From: Anaerolineae bacterium
GTDB lineage: Bacteria > Chloroflexota > Anaerolineae > Aggregatilineales > Phototrophicaceae
Length of the DNA: 64,000 nucleotides
Direction of reading: 5' to 3'
Assembly: GCA_022823165.1 (NCBI GenBank)
Contig: JAJDXR010000073.1
Span: 27,987 to 91,986, forward strand
Positions 18,294-28,774 of the stretch are shown here, piece by piece. Every line of letters begins with the position of its first letter. Positions within the stretch are counted from its first letter, which is position 1. Position numbers and translations under genes: made by a program. The notes below the pieces were generated by a model. That model was not told the origin of the DNA and ran no database searches. It saw only the letters and a list, made by a program, of their open reading frames with translations.

Positions 18294-20357
18294 TTAGCTG
18301 ACCGCCACATTGATGCGAGCCTTGGCCCGCATCGATAGCATTATCTTCGCACTGATTTGATCCCGATAGTGGTCGTCGCTTTCCGAGCCGGTTTGGGCTT
18401 CTTCTTGCAGATACTGCATCTCGACGCGTTCGCTATCGAGGCGTTGCAGCCGCAATTGAAGCGCGCGAATCACCAGATCTTCTTTCAAGCTGAAGCCGGG
18501 CAAGCTGAAGCCGGGCCTGGCTTTTTGCGAGCCTCTTCTAAATATATCGTTTAAGTCGACCTGAAAGTTTCCGTTTATCCGCTCTGAAACCGCATCCGAG
18601 TCGGAAATCAGCAGCGCCATAACCTCGGTTCGCAAGTCATCGTCCAGCACGTCCTTGAGGTATTCCATAGGCGCCATATCGTCTTGCGCCATAGAATCCT
18701 GCAAAAACACCATCAGCGCGCGGTACTGGCTCTGCGTGAAATCGTGGGCGCACAACTCGCCGAGGGGACCCCGCAGCAGGTCTTCGTCTTCAGCCGCCAG
18801 TTCGCGCAATTTTCGATTCACCTGATAGAGTAAATCCGGGTTTTTTAAGAGCGCGCTCAAGCAGAATGCTTCTATCGCGTGTTTAAGTGGCTTCGACGGC
18901 GCCGGCAATTCCGCTGGTTTCTCAGCGCCGTCACTTTCCGCCGCGAACTCGGGCCCGGCGATTTCGTATTCGTTGTCCCAGTATTCCGGCGGCAAATCCG
19001 GCGGCGCGTCTGGCGGCGCAGCGGACGGCGCTTGCTGGGGGAGCGGCGCCTGCTCTTGCGCCCAAGCCAGCATATCGCGCTCGCTGATGCGCAAGCGCCG
19101 CGCCAGTTTCTGTATGTTGTCTTGCTTGTAGACGTTGTTCTCCGATACCAGCAGCATAGGCAGCACTGCCTGAGCCACCGCCTGACGCGCTTGCAGGCTG
19201 GAATCAGCAGTTAGAGACTCAGCTTCCATGTCGATGACGAAGTCAGCGACGCTTTGCGCGCCTTCAACCAGTGCCGGCCAGCCTCCCGGCGATTCGCGCA
19301 GATAGTCGTCCGGATCTTTGCCGGCGGGAATTTGCAGTATGGCGATATCCACGGACAGCTTGCCGGCGAAATCCCGCGTCAAGGTCTGGCGGGCGACATC
19401 CAGGCTGCGGCGGGCGGCATTTTGGCCCGCTTCGTCAGCGTCCAGCGCGAGCACTATGCGCTTGGCGTAGCGCGGCGCCACCAGGCGAATCTGGGGCTCG
19501 GTCATGGCTGTGCCCATTTGCGCCACGACATTGGCGTAGCCCGCCTGATGCGCCTGGATCACATCCATATAGCCTTCGGCAATCACAACTGCGCCACCCT
19601 CGCGTATGGCGGTCCGACCCATGTCCAGGCCGAATAAAAGACGGCTCTTGTCAAAGAGGGTCGATTGCGGCGAGTTGATGTACTTCGCGCTGTCGCCGGC
19701 GCCCAGGGCGCGGCCGCCGAAACCGACGACACGGCCGCGTTCATCGCGGATGGGGATGATCAAGCGATTGCGGAAGCGATCGTATACGCGTCCGTTCTCG
19801 TTCCGCACAGCCAAGCCGACTTCGACTATATCGTCGTCTTGATGGCCCAGACCGCGCAGGGCGCGCAGCATAAAGTCCCAGCTGTCCGGAGCGTATCCGA
19901 TCTGGAAAGCCTGAACGGTTTCGTCGTTCAAGCCGCGCTGCTCACGCAAGTAGGAGCGGATCCCGGCCGCGGCTTCGCGGCGCAAAGCCCCCTGAAAAAA
20001 CTCCGCCGCGCTCGCGGTGATGCCGCGCAGCCGCTCAAGCTGATCGTTGCGGCTTTTCTGCGCCGCCGATTGCCGCTGCAGCTCCACGCCGGCTTCAGCA
20101 GCCAATTCCCGCAGCGCTTCTTTGAAGTCCCAGCCGTGCAGCTTCTGGGCGAAAGAAAAGAGGTCGCCGCCTTCAGCGCAGGCGCCAAAACAATGCCAGG
20201 TCTGCCGCGCCGGGTTGATGACAAAGGAAGGCGTCTTCTCATTGTGGAAAGGACAGCAAGCCTTATGGTTGCGCCCGGCTTTTTTCAGGCTGGGCACAAA
20301 GCGCTGGACATAACTGACTATGTCGATGCGAGCCTTAATGTCATCCGTTGTGGACAC
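18294..20357 (-). CDS. dnaG: DNA primase
   Basis: 687 aa from a GTG at 20357, chosen because a perfect AGGAGG lies 8 nt upstream and the product begins VSTTDDIKARIDIVSYV; the frame is open to 20405. Primase makes RNA primers for replication. An N-terminal CHC2 zinc finger (CPFHNEKTPSF ... WHCFGACAEGGD) is followed by the catalytic TOPRIM core (VVIAEGYMDVIQAHQAGY, LALDADEAGQNAARR) and a C-terminal helicase-binding region with a Pro/Ala-rich linker. It is the first gene of the dnaG-rpoD-nfi block, with a consensus promoter at 20391-20419. Confidence 0.95.
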   Translation of the reverse strand: MSTTDDIKARIDIVSYVQRFVPSLKKAGRNHKACCPFHNEKTPSFVINPARQTWHCFGACAEGGDLFSFAQKLHGWDFKEALRELAAEAGVELQRQSAAQKSRNDQLERLRGITASAAEFFQGALRREAAAGIRSYLREQRGLNDETVQAFQIGYAPDSWDFMLRALRGLGHQDDDIVEVGLAVRNENGRVYDRFRNRLIIPIRDERGRVVGFGGRALGAGDSAKYINSPQSTLFDKSRLLFGLDMGRTAIREGGAVVIAEGYMDVIQAHQAGYANVVAQMGTAMTEPQIRLVAPRYAKRIVLALDADEAGQNAARRSLDVARQTLTRDFAGKLSVDIAILQIPAGKDPDDYLRESPGGWPALVEGAQSVADFVIDMEAESLTADSSLQARQAVAQAVLPMLLVSENNVYKQDNIQKLARRLRISERDMLAWAQEQAPLPQQAPSAAPPDAPPDLPPEYWDNEYEIAGPEFAAESDGAEKPAELPAPSKPLKHAIEAFCLSALLKNPDLLYQVNRKLRELAAEDEDLLRGPLGELCAHDFTQSQYRALMVFLQDSMAQDDMAPMEYLKDVLDDDLRTEVMALLISDSDAVSERINGNFQVDLNDIFRRGSQKARPGFSLPGFSLKEDLVIRALQLRLQRLDSERVEMQYLQEEAQTGSESDDHYRDQISAKIMLSMRAKARINVAVS

Positions 20358-20390
20358 GGATTGCCCCTCCTGGAAGAGACTTGACACACG

Positions 20391-20419
20391 ATTATAGTGA
20401 TACACACAGTCTATGACAA
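20391..20419 (-). promoter_or_regulatory. sigma-70 promoter of dnaG-rpoD-nfi
   Basis: On the minus strand TTGTCA (20414-20419) is followed after exactly 17 nt by a perfect TATAAT (20391-20396). The predicted start near 20384 leaves a leader of about 27 nt before the dnaG GTG. Confidence 0.75.
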
Positions 20420-20531
20420 TAAATTGCTACACAGGTTGGACAAATATACTAAGGACCGGTCTACGGATTTGACTTCTCAGAGCCTTGGGCGCTCGGATGA
20501 ATGCGCTTCGGATGAGCAGCTGCAATGGCTG

Positions 20532-23531
20532 CTAGAAGTTCTCCAGCTCGCTTAAGTCGACGATCCCCGTTTGCATGCCGCTGATGCGCTGGAGCAGCGC
20601 AATTCGATTATTGCGCAGCTTCGGATCCGGGTCGTGAACCAGCACATGGTCGAAGAATTCGCTCACGGCCGGCGCCATGGCTTCGAATGCTGTGAGGAAG
20701 CCGTCGATGTTTGCCAGCGGGCCGATCTTGGCGGAAGCGCAATCGTATGCCTGGTAAAGATGCTTTTCTTCAGGCGCGCTCATGATATCCGGCCGCAGTT
20801 CCATAGCGGCTTCGGCTTTGGTGATCCTGGCGCAGCGGGCAAAACTGTCAAGGATCGCTTCCCAATCCTCGCGGGCTACCCAATGCGACAGCTCCTTGAT
20901 GCCGCGGAGCGCGCGGCAGGGATTATGGGCCTGCGCCTTCAGAACCGCCTTGATGACATCTGGCGCAAGCTCAACGTTTTCGCCCAGCCAGTTGGAGAAG
21001 CGGCCTTCCACGAAATCCAGCGCCTGCTGCTTGACCGGCAAGTCGACCGGCAGCGGCTGGCTATCAGCCACGCGAGCAATCAGCCGGCGGATGTCCACCG
21101 AGATTCCCGCTTCCACCAGTATGCGGATGACGCCCAGAGCAGCGCGCCGCAGACCAAAGGGATCGGATGTTGATTTCGGCGCCAAGCCAACCGCGATCAG
21201 CCCGACCAGGCTGTCAAGTTTGTCCGCCAGCGCCAGCAGTCGGCCAGCGTCGGAAGCGGGCAGGCGGTCGCCGGCGCCGGTCGGCAGCCAGTGTTCGTAT
21301 ATCGCTTGCGCTACTGCCGCGTCAATGCCTTCGCGCAGCGCGTATTCGCGCCCCATAATGCCCTGCAAAGAGGTCATCTCCACCACCATACTGGTCGCCA
21401 GATCCGCTTTGGCGATGTCAGCCGCGGCGCGCGCGACCGCAATGTCGGCCGCGGCGAAACCCAACAGCGCGCCCAAGTCTTCGATGGTCGCGGCCACGCG
21501 ATCGTTCTTGGCGCGCATGGAGCCGAGGTCGGCCTGAAATGTCAGCGTCTCCAGGCGCGGCAGGTAGTCTTTGAGCGGCTGCTTGATATCCGCCTGGTAA
21601 AAGAATCGCGCGTCAGAAAATCGCGCGCGCAGCACTTGCTCGTTGCCATAAACTACCTTGTCAAGATGCGCGTCGTCGCCGTTACGCAGGCCGATGAAAT
21701 AGTTCATAAGCCGGCCGGCGCTGTCCTCCAGCGCGAAGTAGCGCTGATGTTTACGCATGACCGTCACCAGCACATCGCGCGGCAGCTCGAGATAAGCGGC
21801 GTCGAATGCGCCCAGGAATGCCGTTGGCGCTTCCAGCAGATGGGTCGCTTCCTGCAGCAGCGTGTCATCATCCGCTACCCTAGCAGAGACTTTTGCGGCG
21901 AGGGCGTCTATTTGTTCTCGTATGACCGCGCTACGCTCTTCGGAATCCAGCAGAATGCCTTGCCGGCGGGTAGACAGTAGATAATCCGAGGCGCCGGTTA
22001 ACGCAATCTCAGGCGAGCCGTAGGGGCGCAAACCGCGCGTGGACTTCCCGCTCGCCACGCCGGCGTATGCGAAGGGGATGACGTCGCCGCCGAAAAGCGC
22101 GACAATCCAGCGAATAGGGCGTGAAAAGGCCAAATCGGACGAATTCCAACGCATGGATTTGCTGAACTTCAAGCCGGCGATGAATGCGGGCAGAGCGCCC
22201 GCCAATACCTCTGCGCTAGGCTTGCCCTGGTTGCGCGCCGTGGCAGTGACATAACTGCCGCCGTCGATCTTCTCGATTTGAAGGTCCGTCACAGCGACGC
22301 CCTTGCCGCGCGCGAAACCGATGGCCGCGCGCGTCGGCTTGCCGTCAGCGTCGTAAGCGCGCTCAGCCGGCGGACCCTTGGCCAGGAATTCCTCGTCCGT
22401 TTGCCGAGGCGCCAGCTCATGCGCGAGAATGGCGATGCGGCGCGGCGTGGCGAAAACATCCAGGCCCGCGTATGTCAGGCGCAGTTCATCAAATAGTCCC
22501 GGCGCAGCGCTCGTCGCCTGAGCCAGCGCAACAGCCACATCAGCGGCCGGCATCTCTTCAACGCCGATTTCTATCAGCACATCGGCGGATGCTGCCGGCG
22601 CGGGCGGCATGTCGCCCGGCGATTGCAGAGCCGCTCCAGCCCACTTCCCCGCCATTTTCAGCAAGGGATAACCCAGCGCCTCGCGCTGCCCCACGTACTG
22701 CTTGGCGATCGCGCGCGTCATTTCGCGCATGCGGCGGAAATAAGTCGCGCGTTCGGTGACGCCGATGGCGCCGCGCGTATCCAGCACGTTGAAGAGGTGG
22801 CTGCATTTGAGCACATAGTCATAAGCGGCGATCAAGGCGTCGCCTTCCAGCGCGCGGGCGTATTCGCGCTCGTAGGTGTCGTAAGTCGAGCGCAGGGCGT
22901 CGACGTCAGCCAGGTCAAAATAGTAGCGGCAATGCTCCACCTCGTCGTTGAACATCACATCGCCGTAGCTGACGCCGGGCAGCCAGTCGATATCCCAAGC
23001 CGATTCTTTCCCTTGCAGCGCCAGGACGATGCGCTCAATGCCATAGGTAATTTCCACGCTGACGGGCTCCAGGTTCATGCCGCCGGCTTGCTGAAAATAA
23101 GTGAACTGCGTGATTTCCTGGCCGTCGAGCCAGACTTCCCAACCCAGCCCCCAGGCGCCCAGAGCCGGCGATTCCCAGTTGTCTTCAACGAAGCGGATAT
23201 CGTGTTCCCGCGCCTTGATGCCCAGCGCCTCCAGCGAGGCCAGATAGAGCTCCTGCGGGTTGCCGGGATCAGGCTTGAGGATGACCTGGTACTGGTAATA
23301 TTTTTGCATGCGGTTGGGATTTTCGCCGAAGCGACCGTCATCGGGCCGGACCGACGGTTCGACATAAGCCACGCGCCAGGGCTCGGGACCCAGTACGCGC
23401 AGCGTCGTGGCGGGATTGCCAGTACCGGCGCCGACCTGCACATTGTAGGGCTCCCAGATCAGGCAGCCCTGGGCCGCCCAATACTCATGCAGCTTGAGGA
23501 TAACTTGCTGAAATGTTAAGGCTGTAGTCAT
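20532..23531 (-). CDS. glyQS: glycyl-tRNA synthetase, alpha and beta chains fused
   Basis: 999 aa from the ATG at 23531 ([18 protein letters not shown]), with GAGGAG just upstream; the longer frame to 23639 is not needed. Residues 1 to about 300 are the complete catalytic alpha subunit ([45 protein letters not shown]). A Pro/Ala linker at about 305-317 joins the beta subunit, beginning [12 protein letters not shown] and running to the end. In most bacteria these are two genes, glyQ and glyS. The enzyme charges tRNA-Gly. The fusion is known in some lineages (chlamydiae, plastids), so it is unusual but not new. No premature stop is present. Confidence 0.95.
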   Translation of the reverse strand: MTTALTFQQVILKLHEYWAAQGCLIWEPYNVQVGAGTGNPATTLRVLGPEPWRVAYVEPSVRPDDGRFGENPNRMQKYYQYQVILKPDPGNPQELYLASLEALGIKAREHDIRFVEDNWESPALGAWGLGWEVWLDGQEITQFTYFQQAGGMNLEPVSVEITYGIERIVLALQGKESAWDIDWLPGVSYGDVMFNDEVEHCRYYFDLADVDALRSTYDTYEREYARALEGDALIAAYDYVLKCSHLFNVLDTRGAIGVTERATYFRRMREMTRAIAKQYVGQREALGYPLLKMAGKWAGAALQSPGDMPPAPAASADVLIEIGVEEMPAADVAVALAQATSAAPGLFDELRLTYAGLDVFATPRRIAILAHELAPRQTDEEFLAKGPPAERAYDADGKPTRAAIGFARGKGVAVTDLQIEKIDGGSYVTATARNQGKPSAEVLAGALPAFIAGLKFSKSMRWNSSDLAFSRPIRWIVALFGGDVIPFAYAGVASGKSTRGLRPYGSPEIALTGASDYLLSTRRQGILLDSEERSAVIREQIDALAAKVSARVADDDTLLQEATHLLEAPTAFLGAFDAAYLELPRDVLVTVMRKHQRYFALEDSAGRLMNYFIGLRNGDDAHLDKVVYGNEQVLRARFSDARFFYQADIKQPLKDYLPRLETLTFQADLGSMRAKNDRVAATIEDLGALLGFAAADIAVARAAADIAKADLATSMVVEMTSLQGIMGREYALREGIDAAVAQAIYEHWLPTGAGDRLPASDAGRLLALADKLDSLVGLIAVGLAPKSTSDPFGLRRAALGVIRILVEAGISVDIRRLIARVADSQPLPVDLPVKQQALDFVEGRFSNWLGENVELAPDVIKAVLKAQAHNPCRALRGIKELSHWVAREDWEAILDSFARCARITKAEAAMELRPDIMSAPEEKHLYQAYDCASAKIGPLANIDGFLTAFEAMAPAVSEFFDHVLVHDPDPKLRNNRIALLQRISGMQTGIVDLSELENF

Positions 23532-23678
23532 GCAGCTCCTCGGTGGGCTTGGAGTCGCCTGGATTTGCCGGTCATTATAGGAGTGACCGGGGCGGATAAC
23601 GAGGGCGATAAGCGAAGGCTGCCACATCGCCAGGCGCAACCCTTTGTGTTTGCTTGGCAGATCCCGCAGGTCTATGCC

Positions 23679-24752
23679 TTATTCGTCGCCTGTTGGCGCG
23701 CCGCCGTTCGCTTCCGCTTCCGGCAGTTTAATCAGTTCGTCGTGAACGAGGTTGGTGAAGGCATTGAGCACGGTATCGCGCACTCGCACATAGTATTGGG
23801 CCTCTGAGGATTTCAGCGCGATGTCGCCGCCCTCCAGAGCCGCGCCAAAAGTCAGCGTGTAGCTGGCTTCAGTGTATTCGGGCGTCTCGCTTGCCTCATC
23901 ATCCGGCGCCGGCGCTTCGTCGGTGGAGCCATTGGCGGCTTCGTCAGCAGATTCTTCAGTAGATTCGACCAATTGACGATAACGCACGTTTACCGTCACC
24001 GGCGGATCGTCCAGGCCGTATTCGTCAAGCGCGGCAAGTCCTAGAGGCGCCTGCATGCGGATGGTCGCGGCGTTGCGCAAGACGAGCGGCATACGCGTGT
24101 CTTCAAAGACTTCGCCCTCGCTCAGGCCGGCGTAGGTCCAGTCTTCACCCTCACGCAAGAAGGTGAAATCGCCGTCTTCGCGCCGCACGGTAATCTCCAG
24201 CACATCGGCGCCGGGCACATTGACGTAATCGGCGTCCAGCCAGGTGGACACCTGCGTCGACAATTCCCAGGAGCTGAGGCCGCTGGCCAGGTAGACGTCG
24301 TTCTCGCCGGCGCGCCGCGCGTAGACTGTGTTGGCGCCGCCGCTGCCGCCCAAATAAAGCTCCGACTCAGACTCGCCGACATGCAGACTGATTCGACGGC
24401 GGAAGTCATCTTCCTTGACTTCGAGGCGGGCGAAATTAGCCGGGTTTGAAGCGACCAAACGCCGCGTGTCCATAGCCGCCAGCTTGTCGAGCGCGTCGTT
24501 GATCTTGGCGCTGTCGAGCGGGAAGTCGTCAGCCTCAGGCAGCACCCAGCCGGCTTCGCCGCGCGCGAAGATCATTTCGTTTTCCAGGTTATCGGCGATG
24601 GTCAAGCGGTCCACATCCGCTACAGCGATGCCGGACAGAATCGGCTCGACCGCGCGCGCTTCGCTCCCGGCCGTCGCGAACGCGACGATAGCCAGAAGCA
24701 CAGCCTGAACAGCCAGAAGCGCCGCGAGAAAGAGATTGCTTCGGTTCAACAT
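23679..24752 (-). CDS. DUF4340 domain protein, membrane-anchored
   Basis: 357 aa with an N-terminal hydrophobic anchor (about residues 7-28) and an extracytoplasmic body resembling DUF4340: the segment LTIADNLENEMIFARGEAGW, the FPLDSAKINDALDKLAAMDTRRLV block, and repeats of similar beta-rich units. A low-complexity acidic stretch rich in Glu/Asp/Ala is at about residues 260-290. Its ATG overlaps the stop of the gldFG-like gene, and the pairing GldA/GldFG/DUF4340 is a known neighbourhood. It probably works with the transporter on the outer face; the substrate is unknown. Confidence 0.8.
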   Translation of the reverse strand: MLNRSNLFLAALLAVQAVLLAIVAFATAGSEARAVEPILSGIAVADVDRLTIADNLENEMIFARGEAGWVLPEADDFPLDSAKINDALDKLAAMDTRRLVASNPANFARLEVKEDDFRRRISLHVGESESELYLGGSGGANTVYARRAGENDVYLASGLSSWELSTQVSTWLDADYVNVPGADVLEITVRREDGDFTFLREGEDWTYAGLSEGEVFEDTRMPLVLRNAATIRMQAPLGLAALDEYGLDDPPVTVNVRYRQLVESTEESADEAANGSTDEAPAPDDEASETPEYTEASYTLTFGAALEGGDIALKSSEAQYYVRVRDTVLNAFTNLVHDELIKLPEAEANGGAPTGDE

Positions 24753-27688
24753 CAGACGCCTCCTTGGTCATTGCGGCTTGGTTTATTGGCAGGCTCCGCT
24801 GGCGGCGGCATTTCTGTCGCCGCGCCCGGCGGCGGGATCAACTGAATCGGCTGCTCGGCGCGCCGCTGCATCTGCCAAACGACGCCGATCAAGACCAAGC
24901 CGATGATAGCCACGGCATAGTTGATCAGCACCCACTGATTCTGCGCCGCTTCGGATATGGGCGGCAAGATGCGCGCTGCGCTGCCGCGGCTGCGGATCGA
25001 CGCCAGCGAGACATCTTCGGTGAACCAGTCGATGGCGTTGGCGACCAACTGGATGTTATTCAGGAAACGGTCGCCGCCGAAGCTGGCTGAAATCTGATAG
25101 ACGGTGTCGTTTACGAATTCAGCGCTGCCAAGCACAATGATGCGCGTGTTGTCTGGCGAGCGCTCAATCAGCCCAATGGGTTCATTCGCCTCAGCATCAT
25201 TGTCGGGAGCGACCGCGTCCGCCTCAAATGGAGCGGGCTTGTCGCTGAAGAAACTGTCGAATGAGGCTTCAACAGCGACTGCCAGCGGAATCGAGGTCAG
25301 CTCGCTTCCGATGGGGAAACCGAAGTCGGGATAGGTTTGTAAATCCGGCTCGGGATTGACGTTTGTCGTCTCCCAAGCCCTATCGCTTGAGCGGATAAAG
25401 GTGGAAATCCGAGCGTCCGGCAGCGCGCTCTCGTCGACAGATACCGGCGAAGCCCAGCTCATCGTCAGCAGTTGCAAGCTGTTGACGACGGGATTATCGC
25501 TATCCAGCCCGTCCGAGCGTACATCGACGAAGAAGGGATAATTCAGCGCCTGGATTTCAGAGACGACCATGTCACCCACATCACGCTGGACTTGCACCGG
25601 GAAGGGGGCGTTTTGCAGATCCATGACGACCGTATCGCCGATTAGAATGCCATAGCTTTCCAGCATTTCTTGGATGCCGGCTTCATTGACATCCAGCTTG
25701 AGCGTGCCGAGATAGGGATCAATGCCCAGCCGATAGTGGCTGGCGGCGGCAATCAACGAGCCGCCCCGCATGAGATACTGGTCCAGGGCGTAGCGCTGCG
25801 CGTCGGTCAAGCCATGCGGCGCCAGCAGAATCAGGACATCGATATCGGTTGCGAGCCGCCCTTCTTCCAGCGTTACGCGGCGCAGTTCGTAATTCTCGCG
25901 CAGCGAATCTTCAAGGATGCTGTATTGCTGCAGGCTCGGCAGTTGTCGCCCGAATTGATCAGCGCCGGCGGGCGGCGGCGTCCATAAGCCGACGACTTTC
26001 AGGAAGCCGCTCGACGAGCGTTTCAGCGCTGATTCGATGGCGTTGCGAATCTCAGCCTGGCTCAGCTCGCCGGCGGGATAGATTACCTGGATGTCTTCGC
26101 CGGCTTCAATCACCAGATGCAGGAAGAAAGTTTCGGCAGCGAAGAAGCTGGTCGCCACCGGCTGAATCTGATAGCGTTCCAGCAGTTCCTGATCGGTGAT
26201 GGCGGCATCGGCCGCCGACATGTCGACCACGGCAAAAGAAACCTTGTCCGGGTTAGCGTCAGCAATTTCCCGCGTCACGTCCACCATCGTCTGGCTGACC
26301 TCGGCCATCCACTCGGGCAGAGTCGCCGATGATAGATACAGCGTCAACTGCGCCGGCTCTTCCAGCGCGGCCAGAATCGCGTCCAGGCTTTGGAAGCCGT
26401 ATACCACGCGCTGGATGGCGCTGGTCAGGTCGTATTCCAGGTTTTGCAGCCGCACCTCCGCGCCGAGCGGCGTATCGACTACATCAATCAGTTCTGAGAA
26501 GTTCAGGCTGACGGTCTGATCGCCATAGGCAATGAGCAAGTCAAAATAGACATTCACCAGCGATACGCCGCCGCGATCTGACACCTGCAGCGGCGAAGGC
26601 CGGATGCCATGAATCTGATTGGCTTCGCGCTCCATTTCAGGGTTGGTCAAAGGATCGACGAATTCCAGCTCCAGCCTGCCATCCGCCGCCTGCTGATATT
26701 CGCGCAAGGTGTCTTTGACACGCGGGACCAGCGGCGCCAGAGCCGGGTGCCCCTCCTCGCTGAAATAGCCGCGGATCAACAGCGGCTCGCCCAGATCAGC
26801 GAGCAAGTTTTTGGTAATGTCGGACAGGCTGTATTCCTGGTACTGGGTCAGGTCCAGCCGGGCGGCGCTCAAGGGCGCGAGCAGCAGATTAAGCGCCAGC
26901 AGATTCAAGCCCACCAAAACCAAGCCAACGCGCCCGTTCAGCCGATGCCGGCGCAGATGCGCGCCGCTACTCCAGCGTTTGCTATCCAGCGAAACGATAT
27001 TCAGCGACAGGAAAAAGACCGTCAGCGACAGGTAATAGATGAGGTCGCGGAAATCGATCACCCCGCGTTCGATACTCTCGAAGCGGCTCCCGGCGCCGAA
27101 TTGCCGCAGCAGATCGCCGGTTGTGGCGCCGAATAAATCGGTGATCACGGGCGAGCCGATGGCTTGAAACAAACCGCAGACGATAGCCGTGCCGATCAGC
27201 GCCACCAATTGATTATTCGTGCGTGAAGATATGAACAGGCCGATGGCGATATAGCTGGAAGCCAGCAGCAGCGCCGCCAAATAGCCGCCGATGACCGGTC
27301 CCCAATCCAGATTGCCCAGCGAGGCCACGGTGACGGGCAAAAAAAGCGTCAATGCCAAGGCCACAGCGGCCAGCGCCAGCGCCGAGAGAAACTTGCCGGC
27401 GACCAATTCAACCAGCCGCACCGGCATGGTCAACAGCACCTGCAGATTGCCGCTCTCTTCTTCGCGGCTCCACTGATGCATCGTCAGCGCCGACACCAGG
27501 AAGATCATCAGAATGGGCAACCAGGCGAATAGCGCGCGCGCATCGGCGATGCCGCGGGCGAAGAAGGAATCCACCCAGAAGAACACGAATAGCGTAAGCA
27601 CCAGAAATACGCCCACGAAAATCAGCGCCATGGGCGAGCCGAAATAGAGCTTTAATTCCTTGCCGGTGATGGAGAGAATCTTCTTCAT
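24752..27688 (-). CDS. GldF-GldG fusion: ABC transporter permease with GldG-type auxiliary domain
   Basis: 978 aa. The first roughly 250 residues form a six-helix ABC-2 permease (GldF-like; MHQWSREEESGNLQVLLTMPV is the typical loop). A further helix (about residues 255-280) leads to a long extracytoplasmic GldG/ABC_transp_aux domain (YSLSDITKNLLADLGEPLLIRGYFS). A second GldG-type stretch follows (VDVLILLAPHGLTDAQRYALDQYLMRGG), then a C-terminal membrane helix and a Pro-rich tail. In Bacteroidota GldF and GldG are separate and linked to gliding; in other phyla fused forms occur without known gliding. It lies between gldA and DUF4340 with overlap, so one operon. Confidence 0.88.
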   Translation of the reverse strand: MKKILSITGKELKLYFGSPMALIFVGVFLVLTLFVFFWVDSFFARGIADARALFAWLPILMIFLVSALTMHQWSREEESGNLQVLLTMPVRLVELVAGKFLSALALAAVALALTLFLPVTVASLGNLDWGPVIGGYLAALLLASSYIAIGLFISSRTNNQLVALIGTAIVCGLFQAIGSPVITDLFGATTGDLLRQFGAGSRFESIERGVIDFRDLIYYLSLTVFFLSLNIVSLDSKRWSSGAHLRRHRLNGRVGLVLVGLNLLALNLLLAPLSAARLDLTQYQEYSLSDITKNLLADLGEPLLIRGYFSEEGHPALAPLVPRVKDTLREYQQAADGRLELEFVDPLTNPEMEREANQIHGIRPSPLQVSDRGGVSLVNVYFDLLIAYGDQTVSLNFSELIDVVDTPLGAEVRLQNLEYDLTSAIQRVVYGFQSLDAILAALEEPAQLTLYLSSATLPEWMAEVSQTMVDVTREIADANPDKVSFAVVDMSAADAAITDQELLERYQIQPVATSFFAAETFFLHLVIEAGEDIQVIYPAGELSQAEIRNAIESALKRSSSGFLKVVGLWTPPPAGADQFGRQLPSLQQYSILEDSLRENYELRRVTLEEGRLATDIDVLILLAPHGLTDAQRYALDQYLMRGGSLIAAASHYRLGIDPYLGTLKLDVNEAGIQEMLESYGILIGDTVVMDLQNAPFPVQVQRDVGDMVVSEIQALNYPFFVDVRSDGLDSDNPVVNSLQLLTMSWASPVSVDESALPDARISTFIRSSDRAWETTNVNPEPDLQTYPDFGFPIGSELTSIPLAVAVEASFDSFFSDKPAPFEADAVAPDNDAEANEPIGLIERSPDNTRIIVLGSAEFVNDTVYQISASFGGDRFLNNIQLVANAIDWFTEDVSLASIRSRGSAARILPPISEAAQNQWVLINYAVAIIGLVLIGVVWQMQRRAEQPIQLIPPPGAATEMPPPAEPANKPSRNDQGGV

Positions 27689-27697
27689 GCGTCGCTC

Positions 27698-28612
27698 CTA
27701 AGCCGTGGTCGCCAGTTGATTGAAGAAGGCTTCGAGTGTGACAGCGTCGCGGCGCAGTTCCCGCAGGGGCCAGTCGCGATCGCGCGCCAGGGCGTAGACC
27801 TGCGGGGTGATGTCGGCCGCCCCGTCTATGCGATAAGCGGGAAAATCATCCAGCGAGCGTATCGGCCGAATCGATGTGACGCCGTCCAGCGCGCCCAGCG
27901 CTGGCGCGACATCGCTGTTATCCCGCTGCAAAACCAGCGTGGCCCTGTTGCTCATGCTTAGCTCGCGCAGGCTCTGGTCAGCCTTGACTTCGCCATTAAT
28001 GATGATGATCACGCGGTCGCAGATTGCCTCAACTTCGGACAAGATATGCGACGAAAACAGAATGGTGCTGCCGGCCGCCAGGCTCCTGATCAAGGCGCGT
28101 ATCTCGACGATCTGGGTGGGATCCAAGCCGACAGTCGGCTCGTCCAGAATCAGAAATTGCGGCTTGTGCAAGATAGCCTGCGCCAAACCTAAACGCTGCC
28201 GCAGCCCTTTGCTGAGCGAGGCGATCGGACGCGTCAAGTAGGCTTGCAAGCCGGTTCCATAGATAGCCTCCGAGAGCAGGCGCGTGACTGCCGACGAGGG
28301 TAGCGCGCGCAGATCAGCAATCATTGACAGGTAAGCCTGCACCGACAGCTCAGGATAAAGCGGCGTATTTTCGGACAAATAACCGATTTTCGCCTGAACT
28401 GCGCGCAAGTCCTTCAGGACGTTTAAGCCGTCAATCTCGACCAAGCCCGAATCGGGATGCAGGAAGCCGGTGATGATCTTGATAGCCGTGGATTTGCCGG
28501 CGCCGTTGGGTCCCAGCAAGCCGACAATCTCGCCGGGCTTAATGTCGAAGCTGACGCCGCGCAGCGCCTCAATGCTGCCGTAGCGCTTGGCAATGTCTTG
28601 CACATGTATCAT
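27698..28612 (-). CDS. ABC transporter ATP-binding protein, GldA-like
   Basis: 304 aa from the ATG at 28612, supported by AAAGGAG 7 nt upstream. Walker A GLLGPNGAGKST, signature LSKGLRQRLGLAQAI and Walker B FLILDEPTVGLDP are all present, with the C-terminal extension typical of ABC-2 drug/lipid exporters. It provides ATP hydrolysis for the fused permease that follows 9 nt later. First gene of the three-gene operon. Confidence 0.92.
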   Translation of the reverse strand: MIHVQDIAKRYGSIEALRGVSFDIKPGEIVGLLGPNGAGKSTAIKIITGFLHPDSGLVEIDGLNVLKDLRAVQAKIGYLSENTPLYPELSVQAYLSMIADLRALPSSAVTRLLSEAIYGTGLQAYLTRPIASLSKGLRQRLGLAQAILHKPQFLILDEPTVGLDPTQIVEIRALIRSLAAGSTILFSSHILSEVEAICDRVIIIINGEVKADQSLRELSMSNRATLVLQRDNSDVAPALGALDGVTSIRPIRSLDDFPAYRIDGAADITPQVYALARDRDWPLRELRRDAVTLEAFFNQLATTA

Positions 28613-28774
28613 GGGCGGGCTCCTTTCTCCTCGTCGATTCTCAAGCAGGTTGCAGTCATGCGAATCGTCGCGCCCGGGTCGGCGGCGCCATCCGCGTATA
28701 TTGCGACAGAAATGATAAAAATTGCCATCGATAAGTCCATACAAAATTCGTTAAGAATTTGTAAAACAGCGCGC

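Noticed and set aside
18294..20357. DnaG zinc finger with CxxxC instead of CxxC as a possible defect
   Set aside because: The same CFGAC form is, as far as I know, common in related primases, and the rest of the protein is intact.
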